From CAJQQK01 sp051010015 (GTDB lineage: Bacteria; Pseudomonadota; Alphaproteobacteria; Rhizobiales; Hyphomicrobiaceae), in the NCBI GenBank assembly GCA_051010015.1, contig JBPCVZ010000169.1, positions 1 to 12,320 of the forward strand: a stretch of 12,320 nucleotides of DNA, read 5' to 3'. The notes beneath the pieces were generated by a model, which was not told where the DNA came from, made no database searches, and worked only from the letters and a program-made list of their open reading frames with translations. The translations under genes were made by a program, and so were the position numbers. The number at the start of each line of letters is the position of its first letter. Position 1 is the first letter of the stretch. Positions 7,001 to 12,320 of the stretch are shown piece by piece.

Positions 7001-7843
7001 GATCAGCTGCGCGCCCTTGACCAGCTCTCGAACATGGCGAACCGAAGCGGCATGCCGGACGTTTCCAGCCCGGCGCCACCCCGCATTCGGCTGCCCGCAC
7101 CCGAGGGCCAGTCGTCACCGCGTGGACCGGCCGGGCGGCCAAACGCGGGTGCCGGCGGCACAGTTGCGAACGGATTGAGCAGCCTGACATCAACGCTGCA
7201 GCGAGAGATGTCGCATCGCGTTGCCCCCGCGACGGGCCGACCAGGTCCGTTCAAGGAACCAGGCCAACTGGCGCCACCGCCGAACGGACAATCCGATCAA
7301 TCGGCTCAACAGCTGCGGCAACCGAACGCCGCACCGCAAAAGCCGGCACAGTCTGATAGTTGGTCACTCGGTGATCTGCTGGCGCGCGCTTCTGTCACCG
7401 GTGAGGACGATGCAGGTCCGCCACAGACTGCAGGGCGTGCAGCTCAGTCAGCCCAGCCGCAACCGCCGGCCGCGCTGGAGCCGCCACCACAAGCGGAACC
7501 GGGCTCGTCGGCCCCGGGCCTTGATGTCGCCGCTCTGTCTCGCGCACTCGATCCGGCGACGGCATCGACGATCTGGTCAAGATTCCAGGCCGGGCAACGC
7601 GGCTTCATGGTGCGCAGCATCTATGCACCGGAAAGCCGCAATCTGTTCGATGGCATCGCGCGCCGCTACCGTTCCGACGAAAGCTTCAAGTCACTTGTCG
7701 ATCGTTTTCTCACTGAATATGAGAACGAACTGAACCAAGCTGATCAGCATGACGGCACGGGCAGCAACAGCCAGCAATTGGTGCAAAGCGATACTGGCCG
7801 GGTTTATCTTGTTCTTGCCCATGCTAGCGGCAGACTGGCTTAA
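4088..7843 (+). CDS. GPR-like (Growth Pole Ring) membrane-anchored coiled-coil protein
   Basis: A 1251-residue scaffold-like protein. Residues 1-285 are Ala/Pro/Lys-rich, basic and probably disordered. Two hydrophobic helices (about 291-312 and 328-350) flank a short Gly/Pro loop and form a membrane hairpin that should leave both long ends in the cytoplasm. Residues 350-970 are almost all helical; 494-757 is a regular 11-residue repeat. A Pro/Gln-rich linker (about 975-1140) leads to a conserved-looking C-terminal module (about 1144-1251) with IWSRFQAGQRGF, LFDGIARRY and DTGRVYLVLAHASGR. This order of parts, and the apolipoprotein-like repeats, match the GPR proteins of Hyphomicrobiales, which form a ring at the growing pole and are needed for polar growth in Agrobacterium. 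At 1251 residues it is much shorter than the Agrobacterium protein (about 2100). ATG 4088 follows a G-rich tract that may be the Shine-Dalgarno. The epimerase gene starts 6 bp after its stop. Confidence 0.8.
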   Translation: MDKKEQGLPAEKEAKAASAKPARTKRGRKSATATRARAPADAKSSNKKVPPRLSDLPPLELPDQLATTPKGSAAKATEKPKAPPPLPEKNAAAASRPPKLPSTATAESKPPKFTSSSSPNQPRDLSPASADDKPADTAATGSTPLAKGKPALRPAENIKRPKPPTAQPRAPSKPSNPPPPPADTPRPTATAAPKPPAAPPPPTIQPSLPVRGNAAVAAKPAYDEPISVAVAPAKATPLPDDVESKPPEPRRAARRRPAGPPRDRIAANDDAPSIGGLIYALNQRPSKKPFVYAAAGSGFWVVLALAFAFAFMPSNGGGVTGVIANPWFPTLIATILGPIALFGFLALLAWRTEELHMRSTAMTEVAVRLAEPDRMAEQSIASLGQAVRRQVSFMNDAVSRALGRAGELEALVHNEVSALEHSYEENERKIRGLIHELSNERHSLVNTGGQFEHSLQRMSVEIPTLMAQLSEQQLKLTNIIEGAGHNLSQLENALATQTGRFESSLGDNTTRLETVLTDYTEVLGSTIGSRTDNMQQMLSGYTEALGTALDSRADGIQQVLGGYTEALGSALESRSSQLQTMLEDKRDAIETNVNALRSTVETNVGQLQNSVEKHVGNLQHSVDEKTEALQQSVDRNTNRISESLTDSTETLQTVFEEYALALDTTLANRAEALDSQLVERTKALDDAFSERLRLFDESVLRSTMAIDSAVGENTKSLTNAMEVHARQLSDSIASQAAELDDTLMNGINSVRSTSENISRQSIKAIEGLAGQSDLLRNVSENLLTQINSVTNRFENQGQAIMRSANALETTNSKIERSLAGRTDDLNKTLERMSGKAAELSDVVEGYSTSLEGSLSGAQQRARMIADEISRETEARSRSALDDLQRVKLEASRETDRALEELRQEFSNVSQEVTHRLGALTNQFSTATGAVREQAAAAARDLEQEQERLKQQLDRLPGATEETARHMRRALGDQLRALDQLSNMANRSGMPDVSSPAPPRIRLPAPEGQSSPRGPAGRPNAGAGGTVANGLSSLTSTLQREMSHRVAPATGRPGPFKEPGQLAPPPNGQSDQSAQQLRQPNAAPQKPAQSDSWSLGDLLARASVTGEDDAGPPQTAGRAAQSAQPQPPAALEPPPQAEPGSSAPGLDVAALSRALDPATASTIWSRFQAGQRGFMVRSIYAPESRNLFDGIARRYRSDESFKSLVDRFLTEYENELNQADQHDGTGSNSQQLVQSDTGRVYLVLAHASGRLA
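5567..6358 (+). repeat. 24 in-register hendecad (11-residue) repeats in the GPR-like rod
   Basis: Residues 494-757 divide without gap or insertion into 24 units of 11 residues (33 bp each), for example VGQLQNSVEKH, VGNLQHSVDEK, TEALQQSVDRN, AEALDSQLVER and TKALDDAFSER. Position 4 is nearly always Leu/Ile and position 8 Val/Leu/Ile/Ala/Met/Phe; position 1 is often Thr, Val, Leu or Ala; the rest are polar. This 11/3 spacing is that of apolipoprotein-type amphipathic helices or near-straight (hendecad) coiled coils, not of heptad coiled coils. Confidence 0.85.
5633..5830 (+). repeat. Three 66-bp tandem repeats encoding 22-residue units
   Basis: Three adjacent 66-bp units at 5633-5698, 5699-5764 and 5765-5830 each encode 22 residues beginning L-x-x-Y-T-E-(A/V)-L-G and continuing with S-R-x near position 14. 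They are the most alike of the hendecad units: units 2 and 3 share the nine-base TATACCGAA at the same place. This suggests that this part of the rod grew by recent duplication of double hendecads. Confidence 0.8.
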
Positions 7844-7849
7844 TCGGCC

Positions 7850-8854
7850 ATGCCGATCATCAAGACGGCCGATGCATGTGCGGAAACGTGGCCGCTGATT
7901 GCCCCCTTTCGGATTTCCCGCGGCGCCAAATCTGAAGCCACCGTCGTCACAGTGACGTTGTCGGCAGGTGGTCACCAGGGCCGCGGCGAATGCTGTCCCT
8001 ATGCACGCTATGGCGAAAGCGTCGCGGACACCCTTGCCGCACTGTGCTCCTTCGACTGGCAACCCTTCGCCAGCCTCGATCTCTCCGCTACGCGCCATGC
8101 CCTCGGTCAATGCCTACCACCCGGCAGCGTACGCAACGCGCTCGATTGTGCACTATGGGACCTTTCCGCAAAATCCACGCGCCAACGGGTTTGGGAACTC
8201 GCCGGGCTGCCCAAACCCGCCTCTACGTTGACATGCTATACGCTGAGCCTCGACACGCCGGATGCGATGGCCACGCAAGCGCTGCAGCATGCTGACTGTT
8301 CACTCCTGAAACTCAAACTGGGCGATGGTCGCAACGACGCAGCGCGCATGCAGGCGGTGCGTGATGCGCGACCCGATGCCAGCCTCGTCTGTGACGCCAA
8401 TGAAGGCTGGTCAGCCGACGACCTTGCGCACCTCATCGGCGTCGCAACTGAGTGCCGCTTCGAACTGATCGAGCAACCACTCGCCGAAAACGATGATGCG
8501 GCCCTCGCCACATTGACACCAGGTGTTCCGATATGTGCCGACGAGGCCGCCGCCCCCGGTATCGCAATCGCACGCCTGGCGCCACGCTATCAGGCCGTCA
8601 ACATCAAGCTCGACAAGGTCGGAGGCCTCACGGCCGCGATCGAAGCGGTTGCCGAAGCCCGCCGGCTCGGCTTGAAGATCATGGTCGGCTCGATGGTGTC
8701 GACCTCACTGTCGATGGCGCCGGCAGCATTGCTCGGCGGTCTCGCTGATTGGATCGACCTCGACAGCCCGCTGCTGCTCGCGCGTGATCGGCCGCATGGC
8801 ATGAGCATCAGCGACGGTCGACTTGCCCCGCCGTCATCGGACTTATGGGGCTGA
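7850..8854 (+). CDS. Dipeptide epimerase (L-Ala-D/L-Glu epimerase type), enolase superfamily
   Basis: A 334-residue cytoplasmic enzyme of the muconate-lactonizing subgroup of the enolase superfamily, most like the L-Ala-D/L-Glu epimerases (YcjG, YkfB) that convert murein-derived L-Ala-D-Glu for degradation. The barrel motifs appear in order: K-L-K with K154/K156 (the second is the usual acid/base); Mg2+ ligands D182 (CDANEGW), E208 (LIEQPL) and D231 (ICADEA); the opposite-face lysine region NIKLDKVGG with K253/K256; the GSMVSTSLSMAPA loop (280-292), typical of dipeptide epimerases; and a final SDGRL at 321-325. The N-terminal capping domain covers about 1-115. It starts 6 bp after the GPR-like stop with no clear Shine-Dalgarno, so translation is probably coupled. 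The 3' end overlaps the convergent transporter gene by 12 bp. The exact dipeptide specificity cannot be read by eye. Confidence 0.85.
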   Translation: MPIIKTADACAETWPLIAPFRISRGAKSEATVVTVTLSAGGHQGRGECCPYARYGESVADTLAALCSFDWQPFASLDLSATRHALGQCLPPGSVRNALDCALWDLSAKSTRQRVWELAGLPKPASTLTCYTLSLDTPDAMATQALQHADCSLLKLKLGDGRNDAARMQAVRDARPDASLVCDANEGWSADDLAHLIGVATECRFELIEQPLAENDDAALATLTPGVPICADEAAAPGIAIARLAPRYQAVNIKLDKVGGLTAAIEAVAEARRLGLKIMVGSMVSTSLSMAPAALLGGLADWIDLDSPLLLARDRPHGMSISDGRLAPPSSDLWG

Positions 8855-10045
8855 ACCGCTGCCTCCCCTTCGGGTTTCTGCCCGCCAGCCGTTACGCGCC
8901 GCCCATGCCACCAGAACCAGCCCGATGACGGACAATCCTGCCATCGCGATATAGCTCGCGCCAGCGTAGCTGCCGTACAGCCGGCCCGCCAGGATCATCG
9001 TCAAGCCCATCAAGACACCGGAACTCAGTGCCGAATGCAACGCCTGCGCGCTCGCGGCACGGTCGGCACCGACCCGTTCCTGGATTGCGTGCACGGTGCC
9101 AAGGTGCGTCGCGCCGAAAGTCAGACCGTGCAGGAGTTGCAGGACGAGAAGCATGGCGAACGACGGATCCACCGCCATCAAAACCCAACGGACCACAGCG
9201 CCAAGCGCACCAATTGCAATCATTGCCACGGCGCCGATCTTCGCCAGCGCACGCCCCGCATAGGCAAACAGGACGATCTCGGCGACAACCCCAACGCCCC
9301 ACAGAATGCCGAACCAACGCCCGTCGATCCCCTGCACCTGCCAATGGATCGCGCTGAAGGCATAGTAGACAGCATGCGAGGCCTGAATGACACCGCCTGC
9401 AAGCATGATGATCAGCAGGCCACGATGCTTCAACGCAGCCTTGATATCCTGCCAGTTCGTCCTATTCGCGGTCTTGTGCGTTCGCGCACGGCGCTCCGGC
9501 AAGTGCCAGCCGGCCGCCAGCGACAGCAAACTGCCGCCAATCAGGATCGGCAGGATGGTCGCGTTGCCGTACGTCGCGATCACCCAGCCGCCACCGACGT
9601 TCGCGACGATGAAAGCGACCGACCCCCATAGCCGCATGCGGCCATAGTCGAGCCCCTTGTCACGCACGCCCTGCATCGCTGCGACTTCGGCCAGCGGCAT
9701 CAAGGCCAGGCTGGAAATCTGAAACAACGAAAAGAAAACGAGAATCAACCAGACGCCGCTGGAAAACATCAGGATGCATGCCGACAGCAAGCCGAACGCG
9801 GCGGCGATGACAACCACGCGGCGCACCGATTGGGCCCGGTCGGCGGCGAACCCGATCATCGGCGTCGCCGCAATCCGCACGAACAGCGGCACCGAAGTTA
9901 CGAGACCGATTTCAGCGGGCGTCAACCCCTGCCACTGCAACCACAGCGGAAAATACGGCAGCGACACGCCGAGCACGAGGAAGATCGCGCTGTAGAACAG
10001 CGCAATTCGCCAGGCAAAGGACGTCGGCGATGGATCAAGGGACAA
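8843..10045 (-). CDS. MFS transporter, HcaT-like (MFS_1_like) family
   Basis: A 400-residue inner-membrane transporter with about twelve hydrophobic helices. It resembles E. coli HcaT, a putative 3-phenylpropionate importer, along its whole length. Shared landmarks: GVSLPYFPLWLQ in the first helix pair, LDYGRMRLWGSVAFI near 133-147, the mid-protein ASHAVYYAFSAIHWQ segment, WGVGVVAEIVLF, VVRWVLMA and LQLLHGLTFGATHLG. Proton-coupled uptake of a small organic acid or nucleoside-like compound is the family expectation; the substrate here is unknown. No in-frame ATG precedes the first helix. The start chosen is TTG at 10045-10043, with GGAA about 7 bases upstream. A five-codon ATG-started frame (10052 to 10035) overlaps this TTG start. 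The last 12 bp overlap the epimerase gene, read from the other strand. The alpha/beta hydrolase gene is divergent, 173 bp away. Confidence 0.88.
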   Translation of the reverse strand: MSLDPSPTSFAWRIALFYSAIFLVLGVSLPYFPLWLQWQGLTPAEIGLVTSVPLFVRIAATPMIGFAADRAQSVRRVVVIAAAFGLLSACILMFSSGVWLILVFFSLFQISSLALMPLAEVAAMQGVRDKGLDYGRMRLWGSVAFIVANVGGGWVIATYGNATILPILIGGSLLSLAAGWHLPERRARTHKTANRTNWQDIKAALKHRGLLIIMLAGGVIQASHAVYYAFSAIHWQVQGIDGRWFGILWGVGVVAEIVLFAYAGRALAKIGAVAMIAIGALGAVVRWVLMAVDPSFAMLLVLQLLHGLTFGATHLGTVHAIQERVGADRAASAQALHSALSSGVLMGLTMILAGRLYGSYAGASYIAMAGLSVIGLVLVAWAARNGWRAETRRGGSGSAP

Positions 10046-10218
10046 CGTGCATTCCAGATCATCTGTAAGGCGCGCAACAAGAGGTGCCGACTTCTAGCCA
10101 ATTTGCCGTCATCCGACCAGGACGTGCGTCACGCTGTGTTGGTCTTCCGATTGCCTCTTCCGCTCCGTCCGATCCGCACGTACTGTCACGGCCGATCACG
10201 CTTTCTGGGACGCTTCAA

Positions 10219-11034
10219 ATGCCTTTCTGCGACATCGCCTCGGGCCGGCTTCATTTTACCCACAACGGCATCAAAACCTCCGGCCCGCACCTTGTTCTGG
10301 TGCACGGCGCCGGGGGAGAAGTGCGCTGCTGGCCGGCAACCTGGCGGCTCGCCGCCGCCGCTCAGGGCTCCGTCGGCCTGTCGATTTCGAAAGACAGCGC
10401 ACGCATCACCAACCACAGTGTCTATGCCATCGACCTGCCCGGGCATGGTCGTTCGCCCGAACCGGCACTGGAAACGATTGACGCCCTCGCCGACGCGGTT
10501 GAGCAATTCATCGAAGAACAAGGTATCGAGCGTGTCGTCATCGTCGGTCATTCGATGGGGGGTGCCATTGCACTCAACCTTGCCGCCCGCAACAACCCGC
10601 GCATCGCGGGCCAAGTCATCGTCGCCTCAGCGGCCAAGATCGGCGTCACCGACGACATCCTGAGCGGCCTCAAGAGTGACTTCGAAAAGACCGTCGACTT
10701 CATCGTCAAGTATTCGTTCGATCGTGCTTCTGGCCCCTTTTTTCCCAAGAAGGCGCGCGAATACACAATTGCCACCGGCCCGGAGGCAACGCACGCCGAC
10801 TTTTTCGCATGCAGCACATTTGATATGCGCAACCAATTGGCAGACATCACCCTGCCGACGCTTGTCATCGCGGCCGCGAACGACCGGATGATCCCGCACA
10901 AACACAGTGCCGGCCTCGCCGAAGCGCTGCCGAACGGGCAACTTGAGACGTTCGCCGATTGCGGTCACTATCCGCACCTCGACCGCACCACGCTCGTCGA
11001 GGCACCGATCGCGAAGTTTTGCGCCAGACTATAG
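10219..11034 (+). CDS. Alpha/beta-fold hydrolase
   Basis: A 271-residue serine hydrolase of the alpha/beta fold, probably an esterase or C-C bond hydrolase acting in the cytoplasm. Seen: the oxyanion-hole region LVLVHGAGGE (25-34), the IDLPGHGRS strand-turn (71-79), the nucleophile elbow VGHSMGGA with S112, the acid D222 in AANDRMIP and the catalytic histidine H250 in CGHYPHLD, with the lid between about 145 and 200. Length is normal. The frame can be extended upstream to a GTG at 10084, but those 45 residues have no fold similarity. ATG 10219 with GGGA about 8 bases before it fits better. The start region is divergent from the transporter gene, and the stop lies 24 bp from the convergent lyase stop. 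No signal peptide is seen. The substrate is unknown. Confidence 0.87.
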   Translation: MPFCDIASGRLHFTHNGIKTSGPHLVLVHGAGGEVRCWPATWRLAAAAQGSVGLSISKDSARITNHSVYAIDLPGHGRSPEPALETIDALADAVEQFIEEQGIERVVIVGHSMGGAIALNLAARNNPRIAGQVIVASAAKIGVTDDILSGLKSDFEKTVDFIVKYSFDRASGPFFPKKAREYTIATGPEATHADFFACSTFDMRNQLADITLPTLVIAAANDRMIPHKHSAGLAEALPNGQLETFADCGHYPHLDRTTLVEAPIAKFCARL

Positions 11035-11058
11035 TCGCGATGCTCGAGCTCGGCCGCC

Positions 11059-11979
11059 TCACGTGCGCCGCGACGGCTCATCCGGTGCGACGGTCGCGAC
11101 CAGCGATGCGTCCAGCGCCTCGTAGTCACCAAGCCCGATGGTTTCGTAGAGCTCTTTGCGCGACTGCATCTTGTCGAGCATGTTGTGGGTCCCGCCATCG
11201 CGCTTCAACACACTCAGCAATTCTTCCTGCGCCTTGTTCGCCACCCGCAGCGTACTCACCGGCCAGATCACGAATTTGTAGCCCATCTCGGCAAACTCGT
11301 TTGCAGTGAGATAAGGCGTGCGCCCGAACTCGGTCATGTTCGCGAGCAGCGGTGCATCGATCTCTTCGGCGAACGCCTTGAACATCTCGACATCCGTCAA
11401 AGCTTCCGGGAAAATCACGTCGGCGCCGGCTTCAAGGAACATTTTTGCGCGGCCGACCGCGCCCTGAAAACCTTCCGATGCTGCCGCATCGGTGCGCGCG
11501 ATAATCAGCAGGTGCCGCCGCGCCGCCCGCGCTGCCGCAACCTTGGCCGCCATGTCTCCGGCGCCTGCGAGTTTCTTGTCATTGAGATGGCCACACTTCT
11601 TCGGCAACAGCTGGTCCTCGATTTGTACCGCCGCCGCGCCCGCATCCTCGAATGTGCGCACCATATGCATGACGTTGAGTGCTTCGCCGTAACCCGTGTC
11701 GCCATCCACAAGTATCGGCAGGCCGGCAGCACGATTGAGTTGGCGAATGAAGAACGCCACTTCATCCACAGTGATAATGCCGAGATCCGGAATTCCCATC
11801 TGCGCCGTCATCGCCGCGCCTGACAGATACAGCGCCTCGAAACCCGCGTTCCTTGCTTGGATCGCCGCCATGCCGTTGTGCGCTCCCGGCATTTCGATGA
11901 TCCCGGGTTTTGCCATCAGCGCGCGCAGACGGTCTCCGGCAGGATGTGAGGGCTGCGATGCGGCGGTAAGATATGTCAT
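11059..11979 (-). CDS. prpB: Methylisocitrate lyase-type enzyme (PEP mutase/isocitrate lyase superfamily)
   Basis: A 306-residue (beta/alpha)8 enzyme that most resembles PrpB, which splits 2-methylisocitrate into pyruvate and succinate in the methylcitrate route of propionate breakdown. Motifs in order: YLSG (51-54), Mg2+-binding VDGDTGYG (91-98), IEDQ (120-123), the gating loop PKKCGH with catalytic C129 (126-131), ARTDA (161-165), FPEA (190-193), ANMTEFGRTP (213-222) and the C-terminal DKMQSRKELYE signature (269-279) found in PrpB/MmgF. The length is that of PrpB, not of isocitrate lyase proper. GGAG lies about 10 bases before ATG 11979. No methylcitrate synthase or dehydratase gene is in the window, so a related C-C lyase or oxaloacetate decarboxylase role cannot be excluded, although the KKCGH loop argues for lyase chemistry. 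Confidence 0.82.
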   Translation of the reverse strand: MTYLTAASQPSHPAGDRLRALMAKPGIIEMPGAHNGMAAIQARNAGFEALYLSGAAMTAQMGIPDLGIITVDEVAFFIRQLNRAAGLPILVDGDTGYGEALNVMHMVRTFEDAGAAAVQIEDQLLPKKCGHLNDKKLAGAGDMAAKVAAARAARRHLLIIARTDAAASEGFQGAVGRAKMFLEAGADVIFPEALTDVEMFKAFAEEIDAPLLANMTEFGRTPYLTANEFAEMGYKFVIWPVSTLRVANKAQEELLSVLKRDGGTHNMLDKMQSRKELYETIGLGDYEALDASLVATVAPDEPSRRT

Positions 11980-12102
11980 GGCGGACAGACTCCCAGCAGT
12001 GATGAGGGAACCGCTTATACACCACGGCCGCCATACGTCGAAGCATTGGCATCACCGCACGGGTTCATTGCACCCGATCACACGCCCGATGCACATCACC
12101 CA

Positions 12103-12139
12103 TTAACCGAATCTTCACAACCACTTAAGCGGACCTTAG
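12103..12139 (+). promoter_or_regulatory. Two CtrA-like sites upstream of the exported-protein gene
   Basis: TTAA-N7-TTCA at 12103-12117 and TTAA-N7-TTAG at 12125-12139 each resemble the CtrA recognition pattern TTAA-N7-TTAA of Alphaproteobacteria with one mismatch. Their starts are 22 bp apart, about two helical turns. They lie 100-136 bp before the start codon at 12239 and in the divergent gap shared with the lyase gene (start 11979). TTAA is uncommon in DNA this GC-rich, but binding is not shown. Confidence 0.3.
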
Positions 12140-12228
12140 CAAAATGCAGGCGTAATCAGCCGTCCACGAAAACTTTCCGGCAGCCTACCAGCTCAACTGG
12201 CCGCCGGACGATTGCGTTTGTTCATTTT

Positions 12229-12232
12229 GGAG
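12229..12232 (+). promoter_or_regulatory. Ribosome binding site of the exported-protein gene
   Basis: GGAG lies 6 bases before the ATG at 12239, one of the best Shine-Dalgarno matches in the window. It supports the start of the truncated gene. Confidence 0.7.
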
Positions 12233-12238
12233 TTGCGT

Positions 12239-12320
12239 ATGCGTAGTTGGAAGATCGCCTCACTGGCCCTGTTGATTGCTGCCGGCCTGACCGCGCCAAC
12301 GGCTGCTGAAACAGCGAAAA
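12239..12320 (+). CDS. Start of an exported protein with signal peptide (partial)
   Basis: The ATG at 12239 opens a frame that runs off the window after 27 complete codons. The N-terminus MRSWKIASLALLIAAG is a classical Sec signal peptide: basic residues R2 and K5, a hydrophobic core at about 6-17, and a small-residue region TAPTAAE with a likely cleavage after A22 or A23. A GGAG Shine-Dalgarno stands 6 bases upstream, and 259 bp of non-coding DNA separates it from the divergent lyase gene. The mature protein is almost wholly outside the window, so no function can be given. It should be periplasmic or secreted. Confidence 0.7.
   Translation, partial: MRSWKIASLALLIAAGLTAPTAAETAK

Noticed and set aside
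11035..11058. A short palindromic stretch (GCTCGAGC) between the hydrolase and lyase stops, considered as a shared terminator.
   Set aside because: The palindrome has no loop or T-run and is too short for an intrinsic terminator.

Overview
The window is GC-rich, gene-dense bacterial DNA that reads as an alphaproteobacterium, most likely of the Hyphomicrobiales (Rhizobiales). The strongest pointer is the 1251-residue protein at 4088-7843. It has an Ala/Pro/Lys-rich N-terminus, a membrane hairpin, a long apolipoprotein-like 11-residue-repeat rod and a conserved C-terminal module. This is the architecture of the Growth Pole Ring (GPR) proteins known from polar-growing Hyphomicrobiales such as Agrobacterium. 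The assignment is made by eye; no database search was run.

Layout. (1) 1-1595, plus strand: the last 62 codons of a membrane protein, then a CelD/BcsL-type GNAT acetyltransferase of the kind found in exopolysaccharide or cellulose loci. (2) 1655-3754, minus strand: an orphan Hpt phosphotransfer protein, an adrenodoxin-type [2Fe-2S] ferredoxin and a thioredoxin-reductase-like ferredoxin-NADP+ reductase, read in that order. The last two form a complete NADPH-to-ferredoxin electron chain. (3) 3755-4087: a divergent intergenic region of 333 bp. (4) 4088-8854, plus strand: the GPR-like scaffold, followed after 6 bp by an enolase-superfamily dipeptide epimerase (L-Ala-D/L-Glu epimerase type). This looks like a two-gene unit joining polar growth with murein peptide recycling. 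(5) 8843-10045, minus: an HcaT-like MFS transporter with a TTG start, whose 3' end overlaps the epimerase by 12 bp. (6) 10219-11034, plus: an alpha/beta hydrolase. (7) 11059-11979, minus: a methylisocitrate lyase (PrpB)-type enzyme. (8) 12239 to the window edge, plus: the start of an exported protein, with signal peptide and a good Shine-Dalgarno, missed by simple ORF calling because it runs off the edge.

No rRNA, tRNA, CRISPR array, insertion sequence or phage gene was seen. The most interesting part is the GPR-like gene and its surroundings: an unusually regular hendecad array, an almost certainly coupled cell-wall-peptide enzyme downstream and an orphan Hpt gene transcribed divergently upstream. 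Smaller signals are a 32-nt dyad centred beside the Hpt stop codon, a 15-bp palindrome between ferredoxin and its reductase, and two CtrA-like half-site pairs upstream of the last gene.
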